A stretch of DNA of 64,000 nt from assembly GCF_002081825.1 (NCBI RefSeq), contig NZ_MUKU01000012.1, positions 1 through 64,000 of the forward strand, read 5' to 3'. Below the pieces are notes generated by a model. It had not been told where the DNA came from. It searched no databases and saw nothing but the letters and a program-made list of their open reading frames with translations. This DNA is from Chromobacterium haemolyticum. GTDB lineage: Bacteria; Pseudomonadota; Gammaproteobacteria; Burkholderiales; Chromobacteriaceae. Position numbers and translations under genes: made by a program. Positions 51,033 to 59,891 of this stretch are shown here, one piece after another; positions within the stretch are counted from its first letter, which is position 1, and each line of letters starts with the position of its first letter.

Positions 51033-51802
51033 TGGCCGGCAAATACAACCCGCGTAAGGCGGCCGAGCGCGCGGCCCGGCTGACGGATAACTGCACGTCG
51101 AACACGGTCGCGCGCGTCATCGCCCAGGTCAACACCATGACGCCGGGCCGGCAGTCTGGGCTGATGATGACCAGGGAGCAGATCGAGACCCACAGCATCG
51201 GCATGCTGGCAGCGCTGGACCAGCTGACCCAACGCTGGGACAGCTTCGCGTTCCGCTGCCTGAGCAGTTGGTATCGAATCGCCTACTACACCGCCCACAA
51301 CCTCAGCCGACCGGACCTCGACAAGCTGGCGCGCGGCGCCCGCTGCGCGCTGTTCGACCTCAGCAACGACGGCATGCAACCAGTGATGCGCCCCAATCAG
51401 TACCGCATCCTGCGCGGCATGGTCCTGGCGCTGATCAACGCCTTGCCCTTCGTGCCGGCCAAGCTGATGGACGTCATGCAGCAGCAAAGCCGCGAGCAGT
51501 TCGAGCACGACGTCGCACCGGAGTGGTACGACGCTCCGGCCTGGGCGCGCGACGCTGTGGTCAAGGTGATCAACGGCGCCAGCATGGCCGCAGCGATGCA
51601 GCGGCACGACCTGGGCAACCGCGAGGCGCGCGAACAGGTGATCACTCTCGGCATGGCCGCGCACGCGATGCTGCACGACAGCTCCACGCCTATTCCCGAA
51701 ACCCTCCAGGCTCTCCGCAGTCTGCGCCGGCAGCTGCTGCCGGTCATCGAGCGCTTCAACCGCGGCGACTACCTGCCCGAACCGTTGAGGGCTGCGGCCT
51801 GA
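51032..51802 (+). CDS. Phage protein of unknown function (256 aa, helical)
   Basis: MAGKYNPRKAAERAARLTDN, HSIGMLAALDQLTQRWDSFA, LPFVPAKLMDVMQQQSREQF. All-helical with no recognised motif. Translationally coupled on both sides. Confidence 0.55.
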   Translation: MAGKYNPRKAAERAARLTDNCTSNTVARVIAQVNTMTPGRQSGLMMTREQIETHSIGMLAALDQLTQRWDSFAFRCLSSWYRIAYYTAHNLSRPDLDKLARGARCALFDLSNDGMQPVMRPNQYRILRGMVLALINALPFVPAKLMDVMQQQSREQFEHDVAPEWYDAPAWARDAVVKVINGASMAAAMQRHDLGNREAREQVITLGMAAHAMLHDSSTPIPETLQALRSLRRQLLPVIERFNRGDYLPEPLRAAA

Positions 51803-51981
51803 TGTCGATTGCAGCCCACCGCCGCCGGATGTGGATTCGCGCGGCACTAAAAAAACTGGCCCGCCAAGCGCGGGCCTTGCCTTTGGAGCAGACCCAAATG
51901 GATGAAGCGGACGTGCAAGCCTGGCGCCAGATGAACCCCGGCGCGCCCATCAACCAACAGCCCCCCAGCCAACAGAAATAA
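51802..51981 (+). CDS. Small basic phage protein (59 aa)
   Basis: ATG 51802 overlaps the previous stop. RRRMWIRAALKKLARQARAL is a basic amphipathic helix; the tail is Gln/Pro rich. Confidence 0.5.
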   Translation: MSIAAHRRRMWIRAALKKLARQARALPLEQTQMDEADVQAWRQMNPGAPINQQPPSQQK

Positions 51982-51990
51982 GGAGTGGCC

Positions 51991-52314
51991 ATGTCGTCTT
52001 TCGCCATCATCAAACAGCCCCGCGAAATCCGCCGCAAGCTCGGTCTGAACCAGCAAGAGTTCTGGAGTCGCGTCGGCGTTACCCAATCCGGCGGCAGCCG
52101 CTACGAGAGCGGCCGCAACATGCCCAAGCCGGTGCGCGAGCTGGTGCGCCTGGTCCACATTGAGCAGGTCGACCTCTCCGCTGTGACTCGCGCCGATCTG
52201 GAAGTCATCGCGCTACTGAAAGCCGAGCACCCCGACCTGTACAAGAGCCTGCGCAAAGCAGCAAAGACCCGGGCGGAAGCGGCAAACCAGGACCAGCAGG
52301 AGCAGGCAGCATGA
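51991..52314 (+). CDS. XRE-type HTH regulator
   Basis: 107 aa from ATG 51991 with AGGAG upstream. PREIRRKLGLNQQEFWSRVG, VTQSGGSRYESGRNMP is an HTH; the C-terminal helix is LEVIALLKAEHPDLYKSLRK. The stop overlaps the next start. Possibly adjusts the early operon. Confidence 0.7.
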   Translation: MSSFAIIKQPREIRRKLGLNQQEFWSRVGVTQSGGSRYESGRNMPKPVRELVRLVHIEQVDLSAVTRADLEVIALLKAEHPDLYKSLRKAAKTRAEAANQDQQEQAA

Positions 52315-52946
52315 GCAAGCTATCCGTCATCGACGTGATGAAAGCCATCTCTGCGCCGATCTCCATGCAGGCGCTGGCCGACGCCATGGGCATCGACCGC
52401 AGCGAGGCCCGCCGCCAGGTGCGCGAGCTGACCGCCGCCGGGACCGTCAGCCCGGTTAAGGTCGGCAATGAAACCCACTACCGGCCGACCGACCATGTTT
52501 ACCCCACGGCAGCGCCGGCGCCAGAGACTGACACCGCAGCTGAGCAGTTGACGGCAGTGCGCGGCCGAGAACAGCAGCTGGCGCGCGAGGTGGACGACTT
52601 GAATCAGCGGTTGGCCATCACCGAGCAAGAGCGGGATAAGCAGGCCGGCATCGCCGAAGAGGCCTTGCAGCTTTGCCAGGAACAGGTAGACCGGCTGGCG
52701 CAACTGGAATGCAGCGCTGCGGCCTTGGGCTTCTCCCCTTCGGCCGGCATCCCGTTTTTTGACTGGCTGGAGCTGTCGCTGGCGGAGCTCGTCCACGAGA
52801 CGGCTCACATGCAGGCGCTGCAGAGCCAACTGGCCCAGGCCCGGAACCTGAACCGCGGCTTACGCCTGGCGCTGGAACTCAACCCGGCGGAGCGCGCGGC
52901 GCTGGCCGAGTGCATCTCGCCGGCGGTAGAGCAAAAGGCCGCCTAA
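52311..52946 (+). CDS. Winged-helix plus coiled-coil phage protein
   Basis: 211 aa. The N-terminus (DVMKAISAPISMQALADAMG, IDRSEARRQVRELTAAGTVS) is a DNA-binding winged helix. Then a coiled coil (REQQLAREVDDLNQRLAITE) and a helical end. Role unknown. Confidence 0.6.
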   Translation: MSKLSVIDVMKAISAPISMQALADAMGIDRSEARRQVRELTAAGTVSPVKVGNETHYRPTDHVYPTAAPAPETDTAAEQLTAVRGREQQLAREVDDLNQRLAITEQERDKQAGIAEEALQLCQEQVDRLAQLECSAAALGFSPSAGIPFFDWLELSLAELVHETAHMQALQSQLAQARNLNRGLRLALELNPAERAALAECISPAVEQKAA

Positions 52947-52995
52947 TTCCCACATGCCCAGGCTAATTGCCTGGGCGCTTTGCCGCCCTACGATC

Positions 52996-55497
52996 ATGAC
53001 CGACTACCTTGAATTCCTGCGCGCCAAGATCCGAATGGCGCGCTTCGCTGGTTTCGCCATCGAACCGGCTGAGATTCACCCGACATTGATGCCCCACCAG
53101 AGCGATATCGTTCGCTGGGCCGTTGCCGGTGGCAACCGCGCAATCTTTGCCAGCTTCGGCCTCGGCAAGACCTTCATGCAGACCGAGTGGTGTAAGCAGA
53201 TCCAGAAGCGCGCCGGCGGCCCTGCCCTGGTGGTAGCTCCGCTTGGCGTCCGGCAAGAGTTCCTACTCACCACGCCTTCGCTTGGTGTCGAGTTCCAGTT
53301 CATCCAGTCTGCCAGTGAGATGCGCGCCGGCTGTGAGTTCTACCTGACGAACTACGAGACTGTCCGCGAAGGCAAACTGGACCCTCGCCGGTTCGCTGCG
53401 TCCAGCCTGGATGAAGCCGCTGTACTGCGTTCATTCGGGAGCAAGACCTATCAGGAGTTCCTGCCGCTGTTCGATGGGGTGCAATACAAGCTGGTGAACA
53501 CCGCCACGCCGAGCCCGAACCGCTACAAAGAGCTGATCCACTACGCCGGTTTCCTCGGGGTGATGGACACCGGCCAGGCGCTGACCCGCTTTTTCCAACG
53601 CGACAGCGAGAAGGCCGGCAACCTGACGCTGTACCCGCACAAGGAAGAGGAGTTCTGGCTGTGGGTGTCCAGCTGGGCGGTGTTCATCCAGAAACCCAGC
53701 GACCTGGGCTACAGCGACGAAGGCTATGAACTGCCGCCGCTGGACGTGCGCTATCACGAGGTGCCGAGCGACTACAGCGCCGCCGGCGCCGACAAGATCG
53801 GCCAGAACCTGCTGTTCCCTGATCCTGCGCTTGGCCTGTCCGCGGCCTCCGCCGAGAAGCGCGACAGCCTGCCGGCGCGCGTGGCCAAGGCCTGCGAGAT
53901 CGTCAACGCGGATAGCGCTGACCACTTCGTGCTTTGGCACGACCTTGAGTCCGAGCGCCACGCGATACAGGCCGCACTACCCGAGGCTGTCAGTGTGTGG
54001 GGCAGTCAGGAGCTGAACGAACGCGAACAGCGCATCGTCGACTTTGGCGCCGGCCGTTACCGCCTGTTGTCCACCAAGCCAATCATCGCTGGCAGTGGCT
54101 GTAACTTTCAACGCCATTGCCACCGCGAGGTGTTCGTCGGCATCGGCTTCAAGTTCAACGACTTCATCCAGGCGATCCACCGCGTTCAGCGCTTCCAGCA
54201 GCAGCACCCGGTACGCATCGACATCATCTACAGCGAGGCGGAGCGCGAGGTACTGCGCACCCTGCAGCAGAAGTGGGTACAGCATGAAGAAATGGTGCAG
54301 AAAATGACCGAGATCATCCGCAAGTACGGCTTGAATCAGCTGGCCATGCAAGAGACGCTGGAGCGCGCCATCGGCGTGCAGCGCATAGAAGTGAGCGGCG
54401 AACGCTTCGTGGTGGCAAATAACGACTGCGTGGATGAAGCGCGCCGCCAGCCTTCCAACAATGTCGATCTGATCGTCACCTCGATCCCGTTCGCCAATCA
54501 CTACGAATACAGCCCCAGCTACAACGACTTCGGCCACACCGAGGACAACGGGCACTTCTGGCAGCAGATGGACTACCTGACGCCGGAACTGCTGCGGATC
54601 TTGAAGCCTGGCCGGCTTTACTGCTGCCACGTCAAAGACCGAATCCTGTTCGGCAACGTCACTGGCGCCGGCGCGCCGACGGTAAGCCCCTTCCACGCGG
54701 AGGCAATTTTCCACGCGCGCCGGCATGGCTTCGACTACATGGGCATGATCACCATCGTGACCGACGTGGTTCGCGAGAACAACCAGACCTACCGCTTGGG
54801 CTGGTCCGAGCAGTGCAAGGACGGCACCAAGATGGGCGTTGGATCGCCGGAGTACGTCCTGCTGTTCCGCAAACCGCAGACCGACCGCAGCCGCGGCTAC
54901 GCTGACGAGCCGGTGGCCAAGGACAAGGCCAACTATACCAGGGCGCGCTGGCAGGTCGACGCACATGCGTTCTGGCGGTCCAGCGGCAACCGCCTGCTAT
55001 CCGCCGACGAGATGGCCGGCTACGGCCCGGCCAAGCTCGCCAAGCTCTTCACCGACTACAGCCTGGCCGGCGTCTACGACTATGAGCACCACGTTCGGGT
55101 TGGCGAAGAACTTGAGCTCCGCGGCGCGCTGCCCAGTACCTTCATGTCGCTGGCGCCAGGCAGCCATCACCCGGAGGTGTGGCACGACGTGAACCGCATG
55201 CGCACGCTCAACGGCGACCAGGCAAAGCGCAACGTCGAGCAGCATGTTTGCCCGCTGCAGTTCGACATCGTCGACCGGTTGATCGAACGCTACAGCAGCC
55301 CGGATGAACTGGTTTACGACCCGTTTGGCGGGCTGATGACTGTACCTTACCGCGCGATCTTGAAGGGCCGACTCGGCCAGGCCAGTGAGCTGAACCCCGC
55401 TTACTTCCTCGACGGCGCCCACTACTGCAAGGCGGCGGAAGCTGAGTTCAGCATGCCGACACTCTTCGATTTTGAAAACCAAAAGGATGCAGCATGA
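52996..55497 (+). CDS. SF2 helicase-DNA methyltransferase fusion
   Basis: 833 aa from ATG 52996 (MTDYLEFLRAKIRMARF). Residues ~1-470 form a SNF2-like helicase: AIFASFGLGKTFMQTEW (Walker A), SSLDEAAVLRSF (motif II), FNDFIQAIHRVQRFQQQHPV (motif VI). Residues ~480-833 form an N4/N6-type methyltransferase with VDLIVTSIPFANHYEYSPSY (motif IV, TSIPF for TSPPY) and VYDPFGGLMTVPYRAI (motif I, altered). It overlaps the C5 methyltransferase by 4 nt. No restriction gene is nearby, so protection from host restriction is the likely role. Confidence 0.78.
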   Translation: MTDYLEFLRAKIRMARFAGFAIEPAEIHPTLMPHQSDIVRWAVAGGNRAIFASFGLGKTFMQTEWCKQIQKRAGGPALVVAPLGVRQEFLLTTPSLGVEFQFIQSASEMRAGCEFYLTNYETVREGKLDPRRFAASSLDEAAVLRSFGSKTYQEFLPLFDGVQYKLVNTATPSPNRYKELIHYAGFLGVMDTGQALTRFFQRDSEKAGNLTLYPHKEEEFWLWVSSWAVFIQKPSDLGYSDEGYELPPLDVRYHEVPSDYSAAGADKIGQNLLFPDPALGLSAASAEKRDSLPARVAKACEIVNADSADHFVLWHDLESERHAIQAALPEAVSVWGSQELNEREQRIVDFGAGRYRLLSTKPIIAGSGCNFQRHCHREVFVGIGFKFNDFIQAIHRVQRFQQQHPVRIDIIYSEAEREVLRTLQQKWVQHEEMVQKMTEIIRKYGLNQLAMQETLERAIGVQRIEVSGERFVVANNDCVDEARRQPSNNVDLIVTSIPFANHYEYSPSYNDFGHTEDNGHFWQQMDYLTPELLRILKPGRLYCCHVKDRILFGNVTGAGAPTVSPFHAEAIFHARRHGFDYMGMITIVTDVVRENNQTYRLGWSEQCKDGTKMGVGSPEYVLLFRKPQTDRSRGYADEPVAKDKANYTRARWQVDAHAFWRSSGNRLLSADEMAGYGPAKLAKLFTDYSLAGVYDYEHHVRVGEELELRGALPSTFMSLAPGSHHPEVWHDVNRMRTLNGDQAKRNVEQHVCPLQFDIVDRLIERYSSPDELVYDPFGGLMTVPYRAILKGRLGQASELNPAYFLDGAHYCKAAEAEFSMPTLFDFENQKDAA

Positions 55498-57647
55498 TCC
55501 GCAACCAGTTCTCCCTGCTCACCACTGACGAAATCATCGTTGACCTGTTCGCCGGCGGCGGCGGCATGTCGTCAGCGATTGAAAGCGCGCTCGGGCGCCA
55601 TGTCGATATCGCCATCAATCACGATATGGACGCCATCAGCATGCACATGGCGAACCACCCGCAGACCCACCACTATTGCGCCGACGTGTTCGAAGTATGC
55701 CCGCGCGAGGTAACGAACGGCCGGCCTGTTGGCCATCTGCACGGCTCGCCGGATTGCACCCACTTCAGCCAAGCCGTTGGCGGCCAGCCGCGGGACAAAG
55801 CCATTCGCTCGCTGGGCTGGGTGATTCCGCGCTGGGCCGGCCAGGTCAAGCCGCGCAGCATCAGCATGGAAAACGTGAAGCAGATGCGCCAATGGGGGCC
55901 GCTGATCGCCAAGCGCTGCAAGAAGACCGGTCGCGTGGTGAAGCTGGACGGCAGCGTGGCAGAGCCTGGCGAGCGCGTTCCGGTGCAAGAGCAGTTCCTC
56001 GTGCCAGACCCGCGCCACATTGGCCGCACCTGGCGCCGGTTCCTGAGCGTGCTGCGCAAGCTGGGCTACGAGGTGGAGCACCGGACGCTGGTGGCTGCCG
56101 ATTACGGCGCCGCGACGACCCGCGAACGGCTCTACCTGTTCGCCCGCCGTGATGGACGGCCGATTATCTGGCCGGAGCCAACCCACCACGAAAAGCCAGC
56201 GCCGGGTCAAAAAAAGTGGCGGCCCGCCGCTGACCACATTGATTTCACCGACTTGGGGCAGTCGATTTTCGACCGCAAAAAGCCGCTGGCCGATGCAACA
56301 ATGCGGCGCATCGCGAAGGGCATGAAAAAGTTCGTAATAGATAGCGCGGCCCCGTTCATCGTGGAGTTGGCGAACTGGTCCAACCGCAACGGCGTGCAGT
56401 CCACCGCTGACCCGCTGCGCACGATTACGGCATGGCCGCGAGGAGGGAGCATGGCGGTGGCCAGCCCGGCGCTCGTACCGCTGACCCACCAGGGCGGCGA
56501 CCGCGTTTACGATCCGGCGCGGCCGATCCCAACAATCACAGCCGCCAATCGCAGCGAAATCGCCCTGGCGTCAGCCGTCATTGTGCCCAACACGACCGGC
56601 AACCCTCCGAAAAGCGCTAACACTCCCGCCCCTACCATCACTACAGCAGGCAACCAACTACTGGCAGCGGCGACCTTGGTGCAAGCCGCCTATGGCGACG
56701 GCCAGCCGGGCCGCGCGCAACGATGGGGCAGCGGCGTGCGCGACATTGAGCAGCCGCTAAACACGATCACCGCCAGCGGCTGCGGCGGCCAAGCATTGGC
56801 GGCGGCTACTTTAGTTCAGATGGGATACGGCGAACGGACAGGCCAACAGCCGCGCGCCCTCGACATAGAGAAGCCGCTTGGCACCGTCGTTGCTGGCGGA
56901 GGCAAACACGGCCTGGCCTCCGCCATCATCGTGGGGGCTGGCGGGCCAAGCTACAGCGCCAAACCGGTGGCCCTTGACCAGCCGCTCGGCACCATTTTGA
57001 AGGAGAACCATCGCCACGTCGCTACCGCTTACATGATGCAGGCGAACGGCGGCTTCAATGAAACCGTGGGCCGTAGCCTGAACGCCCCAGCCACGACGAT
57101 CACGACCACCGGCAGCCAACAGCAATTGGTATCCGCCCACCTCGCAACCCTGCGCCGCAATTGCGTTGGCCGCGAAATGAGCGAGCCAATGCCGACCGCG
57201 ACCGCCGGCGCAGAGCATCACGCACTTGTGTCCTATGCGCTGAGCCAAGAGGACGAAGCTGGCGCGCTGCGCGTCGCGGCATTCCTTATCAGCTACTACG
57301 GCACCAGGGACAGTGCCAGCGGACTTGACCAGCCAATGCCCACCGCCACCACACGTGACCGCCTGGCGCTGGTGACGGTATGGATCAAGGGCGAGCCTTG
57401 GGTAATCGTCGATATCAAGCTACGAATGCTTAAGCCGCCTGAACTGTACGGCTGCCAGTCATTCCCGCCGGATTACATCATCGACCGAGGCCACGACGGG
57501 CGCCCATTTAGCAAATCGGCCCAGGTGCGCATGGTTGGTAACAGCGTCCCACCGAAGCCGGCCGCTGCGCTGATCGCAGCCAACTGCCGCGACCTGATGG
57601 CCTGGAGCCAGGCCGAAATGAAACAACGCCGGAGGATTGCCGCATGA
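55494..57647 (+). CDS. C5 cytosine DNA methyltransferase with repeat-built recognition region
   Basis: 717 aa, much longer than usual. Motif I IIVDLFAGGGGMSSAIESAL, catalytic Cys in GSPDCTHFSQAVGG (PDC for PPC), ISMENVKQM (motif VI), GAATTRERLYLFAR (motif VIII). Residues ~310-630 carry about nine degenerate repeats around P-x-x-T-I-T (PLRTITA, PIPTITA, PAPTITT, PLNTITA, PLGTVVA, PLGTILK, PATTITT, PMPTATA, PMPTATT). The closing motifs MLKPPELYGCQSFPPDY and VRMVGNSVPPKPAAAL follow. Confidence 0.85.
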   Translation: MIRNQFSLLTTDEIIVDLFAGGGGMSSAIESALGRHVDIAINHDMDAISMHMANHPQTHHYCADVFEVCPREVTNGRPVGHLHGSPDCTHFSQAVGGQPRDKAIRSLGWVIPRWAGQVKPRSISMENVKQMRQWGPLIAKRCKKTGRVVKLDGSVAEPGERVPVQEQFLVPDPRHIGRTWRRFLSVLRKLGYEVEHRTLVAADYGAATTRERLYLFARRDGRPIIWPEPTHHEKPAPGQKKWRPAADHIDFTDLGQSIFDRKKPLADATMRRIAKGMKKFVIDSAAPFIVELANWSNRNGVQSTADPLRTITAWPRGGSMAVASPALVPLTHQGGDRVYDPARPIPTITAANRSEIALASAVIVPNTTGNPPKSANTPAPTITTAGNQLLAAATLVQAAYGDGQPGRAQRWGSGVRDIEQPLNTITASGCGGQALAAATLVQMGYGERTGQQPRALDIEKPLGTVVAGGGKHGLASAIIVGAGGPSYSAKPVALDQPLGTILKENHRHVATAYMMQANGGFNETVGRSLNAPATTITTTGSQQQLVSAHLATLRRNCVGREMSEPMPTATAGAEHHALVSYALSQEDEAGALRVAAFLISYYGTRDSASGLDQPMPTATTRDRLALVTVWIKGEPWVIVDIKLRMLKPPELYGCQSFPPDYIIDRGHDGRPFSKSAQVRMVGNSVPPKPAAALIAANCRDLMAWSQAEMKQRRRIAA

Positions 57648-57733
57648 CCGGCTGCTGGATACACACCGGCTATCGAGATGGCCGGATGGTAATTCGATGG
57701 GTCGCACACGCGGCCCTTACTTATTGGGAGTGA
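57644..57733 (+). CDS. 29-aa peptide downstream of the methyltransferase
   Basis: ATG 57644 overlaps the methyltransferase stop and the stop lies 2 nt before the next ATG: MTGCWIHTGYRDGRMVIRWV and a short end. Only coupling supports it. Confidence 0.35.
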   Translation: MTGCWIHTGYRDGRMVIRWVAHAALTYWE

Positions 57734-57735
57734 GC

Positions 57736-58386
57736 ATGAAAGAACGCCCGATTTTGTTCAGCGGCGAGATGATCCGCGCGTTGCTGGCCGGCACCAAGAC
57801 CCAGACCCGTCGGATAGTTGAGGGGGCGCCGGCGCTTGTCCGCTGGAATCCGATAGTCGTTGACGGTCGCGCCGGCTGGGAAGACGAACATGGCCGCCCC
57901 ATCATCTGCCCCTACGGCCAGCCCGGCGACCGGATTTGGGTGCGGGAGACGTGGGGCGTCATCAGCCACTCGTGGGACAGGCACGGCAATAGGGTTAAGT
58001 GGACCCCGAACCGGCCGGCCACGGCAATCCGCGAGATGCCATTCGGCAATGGCTACTACTCCGGCCACGTCATCTATGCCGCCGATGGTCCGAATGAATG
58101 GTCGGACGACGACGATGGCGGCGGCGAGCCTCGTTCGCTGTGGCATCCATCAATCCACATGCCGCGGGCGGCATGCCGTTTGGTTCTGGAGATAACCGAC
58201 GTCCGTGTTGAGCGGTTGCAGGACATCAGCGAGGCGGATGCTGTGGCAGAGGGCGGCCCGGTAGATCACCCAAACGGCACTGCCCGTGGGTGGTTCGAGC
58301 AGCTATGGGAGAAGCTCAACGGCGCTGGCAGCTGGGATGCAAACCCGTATGTGTGGCGAATTTCGTTCAAGAAAGTGGAGGCGTGA
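57736..58386 (+). CDS. ASCH/PUA-like phage protein
   Basis: 216 aa from ATG 57736 (MKERPILFSGEMIRALLAGT). KTQTRRIVEGAP and PYGQPGDRIWVRETWGVISH are typical of phage ASCH-like 'morphogenetic' proteins; LEITDVRVERLQDISEADAV continues the fold. RNA or modified-nucleotide binding is likely for this family. Confidence 0.7.
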   Translation: MKERPILFSGEMIRALLAGTKTQTRRIVEGAPALVRWNPIVVDGRAGWEDEHGRPIICPYGQPGDRIWVRETWGVISHSWDRHGNRVKWTPNRPATAIREMPFGNGYYSGHVIYAADGPNEWSDDDDGGGEPRSLWHPSIHMPRAACRLVLEITDVRVERLQDISEADAVAEGGPVDHPNGTARGWFEQLWEKLNGAGSWDANPYVWRISFKKVEA

Positions 58387-58580
58387 TGAAAAGACCGACC
58401 CAAAACGACCGGGGTTTCTTCAGCGGCGTGATGATGGCCCTGGCCATCATAGACGTCAAAGGAGAGACCAAGCTTGGCGTCGAGATCGCCACAGCTGCTG
58501 ACCCCTCGTTCCTGAAAGACATGGCCCACCGCTCTGGCGTAGAGCAAGACCAGCGGCTGGTTGAAAAATACTGCAAGTGA
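58386..58580 (+). CDS. Small phage protein (64 aa)
   Basis: ATG 58386 overlaps the upstream stop, with GGAGGCG before it. MKRPTQNDRGFFSGVMMALA, then a helical acidic tail. Unknown. Confidence 0.5.
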   Translation: MKRPTQNDRGFFSGVMMALAIIDVKGETKLGVEIATAADPSFLKDMAHRSGVEQDQRLVEKYCK

Positions 58581-58593
58581 TGGAGGCGTGACA

Positions 58594-59082
58594 ATGCAAC
58601 AGAACCTGATCGACGCCGCGCGCGCCATTGGCACCAAGCCGGTGACGGGGCGTTATTTCTTGTGCCTGTGCAGTAAGTGCGGCTGGCTGGGCAGTTCCGA
58701 AGAATGCCGCCTGGTTGAAGACCCTCTCTTCGGCGACGGCGAATACTTCTGCGCTGTATGCGGCGCGAGTGAGCCGGACGAGGTTGACGCCGCCGAGGCT
58801 TTCAACGCCATTCTCGCCGGCACTGCAAGCCTGCACCCGGACGACGTTGCAGTCGACCGTTTCGCCTTGGCGATGAAGGCCAAGCTCGCGGACGCGCGCG
58901 CCAAGGGCCGCAGCGGCTGGGACGACCCGGCGAAATGCTCTGTCGAGTTCCTGGCGCAACTGCTCGTCGGCCACATCAGCAAAGACAACGCCGGCAACTT
59001 CGAGGACGTGGCCAATTTAGCGATGATGCTGCACCAGCGCGGCGCCGATCCGTCGGTGTTGGCAGAGGCCGCCCGCGCCTAG
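58594..59082 (+). CDS. Zinc-ribbon plus helical-domain phage protein
   Basis: 162 aa from ATG 58594 (MQQNLIDAARAIGTKP). Zinc-ribbon-like CLCSKCGWLGSSEEC and FCAVCGASEPDEVD, then a helical domain (DRFALAMKAKLADARAKGRS, LLVGHISKDNAGNFEDVAN) like phage DUF550 domains linked to nucleotide pyrophosphohydrolase proteins. Confidence 0.6.
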   Translation: MQQNLIDAARAIGTKPVTGRYFLCLCSKCGWLGSSEECRLVEDPLFGDGEYFCAVCGASEPDEVDAAEAFNAILAGTASLHPDDVAVDRFALAMKAKLADARAKGRSGWDDPAKCSVEFLAQLLVGHISKDNAGNFEDVANLAMMLHQRGADPSVLAEAARA

Positions 59083-59132
59083 TTGTCGCGCTCCACTGAC
59101 CATATCGACGGTAACGCCATAGGAACTACACC

Positions 59133-59891
59133 ATGAAATCTCTCTTCATCGGCGGCCCTGCCGACGGCAAGCGTTTAGACGTGGCAGACGGCCAGGAGCA
59201 GGTCAACATTCCCCCGCCATTGCCTGCTGGCGAGGAATGTCTCACCCACGCTGGCGCCACGCCGCAGAACACCGCGTTTGAACATATCCCCTACCTCGCT
59301 GGGCGGATTCGGAACCACATGGGCGAGTGCTTCCGCGTTTTTCATACGCGCGACATCGATGACGTTATCAAGGCGTTGATCGAGGGCTATCGCCAACCGT
59401 TGCATGATGCTGACCACCTCGCGGAGGAGTTGCAAACCGCCAAACACGAACTCTCCGTTTTGGCCAAGGCCATCCGTGACGCCGCGGTCAAGGCCGACAT
59501 CTGCGGCGCAGATGCTCCGCTGACCGGCGCTCACTTGCTGATGCTGTGCGATGACCTGGCAGAGGCAGCCCGCTCGAAGCCGGCCGGCGAGCCGGTGGCG
59601 TGGCGGCACACCCGCTGGGTAAATTCGGAAGAATTGGCTGCTGCTGCAGCGCGTGGCCTTATTGCACTGGCGCAGGCCGTCTCTATCGCCATGGACGACA
59701 GCGAAGAACGGCAAGGTGATGAAGGCCGTGTTCATCTGATCGACTCCGACAATTTCGACGAGGTGTGCAATGCGCTGGAGGCTTTGGAAGCCCTGCCGGA
59801 CGACAAGCCAGGCCACACCCTCGGCCCAGCCGGCAAAGCGGAGTGGGCGCTGCGCGGCCTTCTCAACCGTGAGGAGAAGCAACATGACTGA
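59133..59891 (+). CDS. Phage protein of unknown function (252 aa)
   Basis: KSLFIGGPADGKRLDVADGQ is a common phage N-terminal module; the middle (HLAEELQTAKHELSVLAKAI) is a coiled coil and the end helical. It looks like a modular assembly. It overlaps the next gene by 8 nt. Confidence 0.5.
   Translation: MKSLFIGGPADGKRLDVADGQEQVNIPPPLPAGEECLTHAGATPQNTAFEHIPYLAGRIRNHMGECFRVFHTRDIDDVIKALIEGYRQPLHDADHLAEELQTAKHELSVLAKAIRDAAVKADICGADAPLTGAHLLMLCDDLAEAARSKPAGEPVAWRHTRWVNSEELAAAAARGLIALAQAVSIAMDDSEERQGDEGRVHLIDSDNFDEVCNALEALEALPDDKPGHTLGPAGKAEWALRGLLNREEKQHD

Noticed and set aside
53977-54966. 329-codon minus-strand frame inside the helicase-methyltransferase
   Set aside because: Antisense shadow of a gene with helicase and methyltransferase motifs.
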